A stretch of DNA of 16,090 nucleotides from Ruminococcaceae bacterium UBA1691 (GTDB lineage Bacteria; Bacillota; Clostridia; Oscillospirales; Acutalibacteraceae): positions 1-16,090 of the forward strand of contig DCJV01000025.1 in assembly GCA_002320555.1 (NCBI GenBank), given 5' to 3'. The position numbers were made by a program, and so were the translations under genes. The notes under the pieces were generated by a model. The model saw only the letters and a list, made by a program, of their open reading frames with translations, did not search any database and was not told where the DNA came from. Of the stretch, positions 11,430 to 16,090 are shown piece after piece (positions within the stretch are counted from its first letter, which is position 1; every line of letters starts with the position of its first letter).

Positions 11430-12503
11430 TGCATCACGTCCTGCTTGTATTATACCACTATTCTTCGGTTTTGTATAGTTTCCGGCCTTCCATTCCTCCC
11501 AGGAGAGATCCGCCGGGACGATTTTCACTGCACCCGTCTCTGGGTCTCTTGCGCGCCTCCTTAAGCCCTCCAGGCCAAGCTCATCAAAATATGCGACAGT
11601 CGTGCAGCGGTCATTCGGGTGCATCGGCGGATAGTTGACCCCTTCTTTTGCATCTTTGACCGAGAATACTTTCCCGTCCAGCCTGCCGCAGACAACGCAT
11701 GTACGGCTGTCTAGCGTAGCGAGAAAGGCATACTTTTCGATTTCTGTCTCCTCGTAGGAATGGAGCTCTGCCGCGTTGTATGCCCGATTGGCCTCCGTGC
11801 GAATAAGCCGCGTGGCCGCATACTTCCCGGTCTGCATCACATCCTCAATCTGCTTCGCCATGCGCGGGACGCTTGCCCCGGAGATAATGCCAGACGTAAT
11901 CACCTTCTCGGCTTCCTGGGCCAGCATCTGCGTATTGTGCCATACTCGCCGGCTGAAATGCGCGCCGATCCAAGCTTCGCCCAGAACGGTCTTAATCGCC
12001 TGCTGCGGCAGCTGCGTGAAGGAAAAAGCAAATCCCGTGCCGACCTGCGTATCAAAAATAGAACGGTAATAGGTGCGCTCGTAGGATTTGGATATGACCT
12101 TGCCAGTCGTTTCAATTTCCTTGTCAGATACCTTTGCCATTTCCGCATAAATTTGCTCCCGTAGCGCCTCCAGCCGGCTGATCCGCGCGGCGTAGGCCGG
12201 AGCATTCAGCCGATTAAGTGCTTTGCGCCGGAGCTGTGGGTCCTTGATCTCCTTCAGCTCCTCGCGGAGCTTGTTCAGTATCTCTTCGGTTTCCCGGACG
12301 TTGAGTAGCTTACGGGCTTCCGCTTCGGTCAGTTCGCCGTCCTTTGCATAGCACTCAAAGATTTGCCTGACATTCTCTGTAATCTGCTTTGCTGCCCGGT
12401 CATAGGCGGGAAGAATGTCTTTCACAATCTCCCGGTTTGCGATTCTTCGGGCCTGCGCTTCTCGTGCCAGCGCCCGCTTTTCCCAATAATCCGAGGGCTT
12501 CAT
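10902..12503 (-). CDS. MuF-type minor head protein fused to C-terminal GNAT acetyltransferase
   Basis: This 533-aa protein has two parts. Residues 1 to about 345 are a minor head protein: a long helical N-terminus, then the MuF domain with TRLIRTEANRAYNAA (231-245), C269xxC272 (RTCVVCGRLDG) and MHPNDRC (H295, C300), a likely zinc site. MuF proteins of the SPP1 gp7 type bind the portal and can be ejected with DNA. Residues about 359-533 form a GNAT fold: EIQGMIALQYEERD, AVYAHIAESAPWN, the acetyl-CoA motif RYEGVGG (R459xxG462xG464), GGFVFLDAKN and HYEEALGAQFLG. Ordinary gp7-like proteins are shorter and lack this part. The ATG start overlaps the portal stop by 4 bp. The GNAT part has its own promoter-like site and start codon at the joint. 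Acetylation target unknown. Confidence 0.88.
   Translation of the reverse strand: MKPSDYWEKRALAREAQARRIANREIVKDILPAYDRAAKQITENVRQIFECYAKDGELTEAEARKLLNVRETEEILNKLREELKEIKDPQLRRKALNRLNAPAYAARISRLEALREQIYAEMAKVSDKEIETTGKVISKSYERTYYRSIFDTQVGTGFAFSFTQLPQQAIKTVLGEAWIGAHFSRRVWHNTQMLAQEAEKVITSGIISGASVPRMAKQIEDVMQTGKYAATRLIRTEANRAYNAAELHSYEETEIEKYAFLATLDSRTCVVCGRLDGKVFSVKDAKEGVNYPPMHPNDRCTTVAYFDELGLEGLRRRARDPETGAVKIVPADLSWEEWKAGNYTKPKNSGIIQAGRDAMKMGIEIDTLTPCLVDTSTGNVVKTTFSKAIFSDLKSAKSKDGWLFNWTDPDLAADDIYKLTVAGSEEIQGMIALQYEERDKAVYAHIAESAPWNRGKAKRYEGVGGHLFAIAAQKSMEKGYGGFVFLDAKNADLVRHYEEALGAQFLGIAHPYRMIIDEEAAARLLRIYTFDEE
11449..11477 (-). promoter_or_regulatory. Internal promoter at the MuF/GNAT joint
   Basis: On the minus strand TATACA (11477-11472), a 17-bp spacer and TATAAT (11454-11449), with TGG before it forming an extended -10 (TGGTATAAT). 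It sits exactly in the linker codons (NSGIIQAG) between the MuF and GNAT parts, in otherwise GC-richer coding DNA. Confidence 0.5.
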
Positions 12504-14035
12504 TCATCTTCACCCTCTCCATCTCCCGGCGGGACGTCGCCGTCCAAAAAGCGTTTTGCCGCTTTCTCCCGCTGCTTTTCGAGGTCTTTTAAGGCCTGAT
12601 TGACATCATCAACAAACGGATGCTTTGCCAGCAGGATTGTATCCGGAACAATCCCCTGCGACTGCTGGATCATCGTTACAGTCTCCGCGTCGTTCGTAAT
12701 GACCGTCTTGTTCACGTCCACGCGAATGAGAGAACTATCGTAGTCTGTGCCCTGCTTCAGGTTGATGTCCTGTGTGATGAACCACATGAATTCTTTCAGC
12801 GCCCGCTTGAGCTTGATAACCAGCATATTTGCTTTCTGGTCGAGCGGCGTGTAAAGGAACTTCAAGGCCACACCCGAAGGTGCCGTCGCGAATTTATCGG
12901 CGGTCGTATCAATCGCCATGCCGAGGCTGTACATATCGCTGCGCAGCATATCTAGCCAGGCAAGGCGCTCCTGCACGCCCAGCGTGACCTGTTCGGCGCT
13001 GACCTTGCCCTGCGGGTCGGAGATGCTGACCGCCTTGTTCATCTGCAATTTCCGTTGGATCGACTTAGCTGTCTCTCCGCCGTAGCCCTGCACGATCCAG
13101 TAGAGTTCAACAAGGTCGATCTGGTTATTTGTACTGGCTGAGGAGATCAGGTTGTATGCATCCTGCAGCCCCTTGATCCGCGTCAGGTCGCTCATGTGCC
13201 GCCCGTTGTTATATAGTGGGATAAACGGCACCCGTCCCCAGCCATGCGGCTCCCGGCGGGTGACAAGGCCATCCTTCGACGTGATTTTGTACCAATGTGC
13301 GGCGGGGTTCGGGCTGCGGGCAGAATCGAGGATGTATTCCCCAGATTCGGATTCTTCATAGTAGGTGACGTTCTCCTTCGTCCACCACTCAATTTTCTTA
13401 CGCAGCGTTTCCTTGCCATCGGCCACTACTGCAACCGAGTAATAGCGGATGAGCTCAACAAGCTCTTTCTGATAGGCGCTGTCATAAAAGGGGATAATTT
13501 CTTCCGCCGGTGTGATGACGTACTGCAAATTACCCGTTTGGTCGTAGTAGATGTGCAGCCACTCTACGCCTTTATTGCTTGCGCCTACAACGTATTCGTT
13601 CAGCGCGTCCGTAAATTCCTCATCTGATGTGACAGCGGTTACCGCGTCCTCAAAGGCTTTCAACTCTGGATGATCTTCCGCGCCTTCTACCGTGACGCTG
13701 GGCGGTTTGCCTACAATGTATGCGGCCTTCTGGTCTACCTGCTGCTGGTAGATATTGTGAACGTTATGGTGGTTGGAATTGTTTTCGTTCGTGATAAGGT
13801 GGCCCGAATGATCAATCCCCGCTGCTGTCTCAACCTCATCGTAAACCCACGACTGCCGGAAATCATGTTGCAGGATATCGTGGCCACCATCATAATACCG
13901 CTTGCCGACGGCCATATATTGCTTTGCGGGGTTCGCGTCGTCATCCTTAAGGATCTGCTTGATGATGTCGCTCGTGCTCAATCTGCCGTCTGCGGCAAGC
14001 TTTTGCTTGATGAGTTCCATGTTAGTGATGTACAT
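12500..14035 (-). CDS. Portal protein, SPP1 gp6 type
   Basis: This 511-aa protein has the Gram-positive portal plan: an N-terminal helical part with YMAVGKRYYDGGHDIL, then SNHHNVHNIYQQQVDQKAAYIVGKPPSVT, VEWLHIYYDQTGNLQYVITPAEEIIPFYD, VPFIPLYNNG and DLTRIKGLQDAYNLISS. It forms the dodecameric ring through which DNA is packed and ejected. The acidic end (GDGEGEDE) is common. The start ATG 14035 follows the terL stop by four bases, with GTGAGGTAAGG as ribosome site. It is followed, as usual, by a MuF gene overlapping by 4 bp. The length matches the family. Confidence 0.93.
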   Translation of the reverse strand: MYITNMELIKQKLAADGRLSTSDIIKQILKDDDANPAKQYMAVGKRYYDGGHDILQHDFRQSWVYDEVETAAGIDHSGHLITNENNSNHHNVHNIYQQQVDQKAAYIVGKPPSVTVEGAEDHPELKAFEDAVTAVTSDEEFTDALNEYVVGASNKGVEWLHIYYDQTGNLQYVITPAEEIIPFYDSAYQKELVELIRYYSVAVVADGKETLRKKIEWWTKENVTYYEESESGEYILDSARSPNPAAHWYKITSKDGLVTRREPHGWGRVPFIPLYNNGRHMSDLTRIKGLQDAYNLISSASTNNQIDLVELYWIVQGYGGETAKSIQRKLQMNKAVSISDPQGKVSAEQVTLGVQERLAWLDMLRSDMYSLGMAIDTTADKFATAPSGVALKFLYTPLDQKANMLVIKLKRALKEFMWFITQDINLKQGTDYDSSLIRVDVNKTVITNDAETVTMIQQSQGIVPDTILLAKHPFVDDVNQALKDLEKQREKAAKRFLDGDVPPGDGEGEDE

Positions 14036-14039
14036 AGCC

Positions 14040-15278
14040 TTACCTCACTTGCACATTGATCTGATCGTCCTGCGTCGCATAGCGAACGGCATCGATGGTG
14101 TGGTTGTCCCGGTCAGGGTAGGCGGCCTTGAAATTGCCGTCTTTGTCCCGGTCAAGCTCGTAGCCGAGGAATTCTCGTGCCGCGTTTGGGCAGCGCTGGT
14201 CGTCAATGATAATTTCTTCAAGGTCCCGCAGCCAGTCAATGCCGTGTTTGACGCTGTCCGGCCCCTTGCGGGCGCCGATTACCCGCAATCCATGCTCGTA
14301 CATTTCGGCAATACTCTTCGGCTCGGCGCTGTCCGCGATGATCTCCTGATTGAGCGTATTTTCCGCCCGGATTAGCTTGGCGGCTGCCCGATTGCTCATC
14401 TCGGCTTTGTAAAGTTCGTGGAATATATATAGCCTGCGGCGAGTCTTATCATAATGGCAGACGATATATGCCAGCGGATCAACCGCATATCCCCAGTCGA
14501 GGCCGCGACGAATTCGGTCGAATCGTTTGATTTCATCATCGGTGATCCCGCGCAGCGTGACATTTTTAAACACTTCGCCGCCGGTACCGGTAACCTCGCC
14601 GAGATATTCATGCCGGTATCGCTCCGGCTGTGTTCCCTGGAGATGGCGGGCCTCGATGAAAAACTGTTCGCCCAGCCAACCGGCCGGGACGCTCTCATAT
14701 GTGGAATGGTGGATGACACGGTCCAGTCGATTGGCGCGCACCTCCTCATTCACCCAGTCCCGAACGGATTCCGGTGGGTTGTATGTGTAAAAAACTGTAA
14801 ATCGCTCCCCGCCGCGCATGAGGGACTGGTTGATGCTGCGCGTCTCCCGCATCCCGCCGAACTGGTTCCACTCCTCGTACCAGACATATCGAAAATATCC
14901 GAACGGCGGCTTGATGGATTTGAGTTTCATTGGCTCGTCGGCGCCGCGGAACAGGATTGTCTGGCCAGTGGGCGTGTATGTTAGCCGCAAGGGGCTTTGA
15001 TTCGCCCGGAAATATTCCTGCACGCCCAAAGCCGATACGGCCCAGAGCATCTGTGTGAAAACAGAATCATGCAGCGTATTCCCAACCTTACGCAAAACAA
15101 CCGCGTGCGCGTCAGGATGCTGCATGATCCCCAGAATAATTTCAATCGATGTGAAGGAGCTCTTTGTACTTCCGCGCCCGCCCTTGAGGACGTAATGCGT
15201 GTGACCGTCTGCTTTGATGTCCCGATGAAGCGCGTAAAACGCGGGGGCGATTACTTGGTCAAGTTTAATCTCAGCCAC
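14040..15278 (-). CDS. terL: Terminase large subunit
   Basis: This is a DNA-packaging ATPase and nuclease of the Terminase_3 (PBSX/SPP1-like) type. Walker A is GGRGSTKS and the Walker B region is YVWYEEW, at residues 33-40 and 131-137 if GTG 15278 is the start. Coupling block YTYNPPESVRDWVN. The C-terminal nuclease has its three acidic positions in GLDWGYAVDP, IIADSAEP and DNHTIDAVRYA. I choose GTG 15278 because AGGTG lies six bases upstream and the product then begins MAEIKLDQVIAPAFY; a GTG at 15287 adds three residues but has no ribosome site. It overlaps the terS end. All catalytic motifs are intact. Confidence 0.93.
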   Translation of the reverse strand: MAEIKLDQVIAPAFYALHRDIKADGHTHYVLKGGRGSTKSSFTSIEIILGIMQHPDAHAVVLRKVGNTLHDSVFTQMLWAVSALGVQEYFRANQSPLRLTYTPTGQTILFRGADEPMKLKSIKPPFGYFRYVWYEEWNQFGGMRETRSINQSLMRGGERFTVFYTYNPPESVRDWVNEEVRANRLDRVIHHSTYESVPAGWLGEQFFIEARHLQGTQPERYRHEYLGEVTGTGGEVFKNVTLRGITDDEIKRFDRIRRGLDWGYAVDPLAYIVCHYDKTRRRLYIFHELYKAEMSNRAAAKLIRAENTLNQEIIADSAEPKSIAEMYEHGLRVIGARKGPDSVKHGIDWLRDLEEIIIDDQRCPNAAREFLGYELDRDKDGNFKAAYPDRDNHTIDAVRYATQDDQINVQVR

Positions 15279-15708
15279 CGCGATCACCTATGTTGTCAAC
15301 AATGACGGGCGTATCATGGGAAATGGATACCTTATCCGCAAACATCCCAATATGCCTGCCGATGAGCTCCAGGGCGCGCAGCGCGCCCTTACTGTCAAAG
15401 GAGTATTCGCCGGTTTCCACCATTTCGTGTGAACCAAAGTCGAAGCGCATTACCGGCTCAGCCTGCATGCACCGGCTGTAGGTCTCCCACAGGGATTCAA
15501 TGATCCTATCCTCGGAGATCGCCAGCCTCTTGACCGTCTCAGCTTGTAGTTCCCGCACGCGCGCGAGCATGTCAGCATTCGTCAACAGTCTCGATCCTTG
15601 CTGCTTCGCCGTCTTTTCGCTATATCCGGCTCGGACAGCAGCCTGTGTGGCATTATAATCGATGACGTACTCCCGGGCAAACCGCTCGTGCTTCTCTTTT
15701 AGTTTCAC
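15271..15708 (-). CDS. terS: Terminase small subunit
   Basis: This 145-aa protein starts KLKEKHERFAREYVIDYNATQ, with the Terminase_2 helix-turn-helix block NATQAAVRAGYSEKTAKQQGSRLL (residues about 18-42) and a helical middle. The small subunit recognises the pac or cos site and stimulates the large subunit. I take GTG 15708 as start, with GAGGTG nine bases upstream; two earlier GTG codons (15717, 15720) sit on top of the ribosome site. It is the first gene of the late operon and overlaps terL by eight bases. Confidence 0.9.
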   Translation of the reverse strand: MKLKEKHERFAREYVIDYNATQAAVRAGYSEKTAKQQGSRLLTNADMLARVRELQAETVKRLAISEDRIIESLWETYSRCMQAEPVMRFDFGSHEMVETGEYSFDSKGALRALELIGRHIGMFADKVSISHDTPVIVDNIGDRGG

Positions 15709-15725
15709 TGTCCTCACCACCTCAT

Positions 15726-15760
15726 AAAAATAGCGAACTGCCTGAGATTGGCAGTCCGCT
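15726..15760 (-). terminator. Terminator-like hairpin directly before terS
   Basis: On the minus strand AGCGGACTGCC and GGCAGTTCGCT form 11 pairs (one wobble) with a 7-nt loop, followed by ATTTTTA. It ends a few bases before the terS ribosome site. It may terminate the upstream regulator transcript or act as a late-gene attenuator overcome by antitermination. Confidence 0.65.
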
Positions 15761-15775
15761 GGTGTTGTCTTTGAT

Positions 15776-15797
15776 CCCCGGTATTACCGCCCCGGGG
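15776..15797. repeat. CCCCGG/CCGGGG hairpin in the late leader
   Basis: A 6-bp perfect GC stem (15776-15781 with 15792-15797) encloses a 10-nt loop in the non-coding leader between the regulator gene and terS. No U-run follows on either strand. It may be part of a structured leader or a terminase recognition region; the sequence does not decide. Confidence 0.4.
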
Positions 15798-15862
15798 AAG
15801 GCGGGAAGAAAGGAGAAAAATGAAAGTGAAAAAAAGGTTCTTGCAATCATTCCACAGTACCA

Positions 15863-15894
15863 ATTATAGACCCTATTTTGAGAAAAAGGTGCAA
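15863..15894 (-). promoter_or_regulatory. Candidate late promoter TTGCAC-N20-TATAAT before terS
   Basis: On the minus strand TTGCAC (15894-15889), 20 bp, then TATAAT (15868-15863), just downstream of the sigma-like regulator gene and about 150 bases before terS. The -10 is perfect, while the -35 and spacing are non-standard, as expected for an activated phage late promoter. Confidence 0.45.
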
Positions 15895-15897
15895 ACT

Positions 15898-16090
15898 TTA
15901 AATTTCGTGAAGATTTTCTGCCAACCGAACGAGAAATCGCTTGCGCACTTGCTTCATCGAACGGAGGCACATCGGCAGATCGAGGTACATCATTGGGATG
16001 TGTTCAAAAAGATTTTTCTTAATCAAATCTCGTTCATGCTGCTTGCGCAGCGACATCCACGCCTGCTCCACCGCCCTGATTTTCCTGTCA
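15898..16090 (-). CDS. Sigma-70 region 4-like phage late regulator (C-terminal part)
   Basis: Only the last 64 residues are in the window; the start is beyond position 16090. The reading includes RKIRAVEQAWMSL, KQHERDLIKKNLFEHIPM, YLDLPMCLRSMKQVRKRFLVR and the end LAENLHEI. The two helices around LDLPMCLRSMKQVRKRF have the helix-turn-helix pattern of sigma region 4-like phage transcription factors (ArpU/RinA type and relatives), which sit just before terS in Firmicute phages and switch on late genes. The TAA stop lies four bases before the TTGCAC box of the candidate late promoter. The family is likely; the exact subfamily cannot be stated from a fragment. Confidence 0.72.
   Translation of the reverse strand, partial: DRKIRAVEQAWMSLRKQHERDLIKKNLFEHIPMMYLDLPMCLRSMKQVRKRFLVRLAENLHEI

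Noticed and set aside
15722..15970. Minus-strand open frame of 82 codons before terS
   Set aside because: It overlaps the regulator gene in another frame, runs through the hairpins and promoter candidate, and its product looks random.
15820..16090. Plus-strand open frame from ATG 15820 with an AGGAG-like site
   Set aside because: It lies antisense to the sigma-region-4-like C-terminus, which is recognisable as protein, and over the late promoter and leader. The purine-rich stretch is likely fortuitous.
1..16090. Attachment sites, tRNA genes, transposases or insertion sequences
   Set aside because: I looked for integrase, transposase and tRNA-like sequence on both strands and saw none; prophage ends must lie outside the window.

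Overview
The window is the morphogenesis half of an integrated tailed phage (siphovirus-like prophage). The host is most likely a gut-type Firmicute of the class Clostridia. Reasons are the Rha-type antirepressor, the ribbon-helix-helix protein, the GP20-type scaffold, the SPP1-like portal and MuF head genes, the tape measure with WWNDDVKPWFT repeats, strong GGAGG ribosome sites and frequent TTG/GTG starts. No host gene, integrase, att site, tRNA or rRNA is visible.

Right to left, 16090 to 3262, lies a minus-strand late operon in canonical order. It starts with the end of a sigma-region-4-like regulator, then a leader with a promoter candidate and a terminator-like hairpin. The genes follow: terminase small and large subunits, SPP1-type portal, MuF minor head protein fused to a C-terminal GNAT acetyltransferase, a 64-aa partner ORF, a Cys-rich small protein, GP20 scaffold, P22-like major capsid, three or four head-tail joining and neck proteins, tail tube, tail assembly chaperone with a probable -1 frameshift, and tape measure. 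Most junctions overlap or are separated by a few bases, which indicates one transcription unit with internal promoter candidates.

Immediately after the tape measure (3215 to 1657), where distal tail and tail lysin genes are expected, sits a visibly AT-richer plus-strand cassette. It has a promoter, two consecutive zinc-ribbon plus transmembrane genes, and a strong terminator placed against the tape measure stop. This looks like a moron expressed from the prophage. Left of it, on the minus strand, is a second cassette (1579 to 115): a promoter and operator, a 57-aa RHH regulator, two tiny ORFs, and a Rha-family antirepressor. A promoter-terminator pair on the opposite strand predicts a roughly 75-nt RNA inside this cassette. 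Distal tail and lysis genes, if present, must lie beyond position 1.

The most interesting region is 11477 to 10660. The GNAT domain fused to the MuF protein carries an extended -10 promoter and an internal ATG exactly at the fusion joint. It is followed within 5 bp by a small ORF and then a terminator-like hairpin. This looks like a self-contained effector/partner module captured in frame by a virion protein gene.
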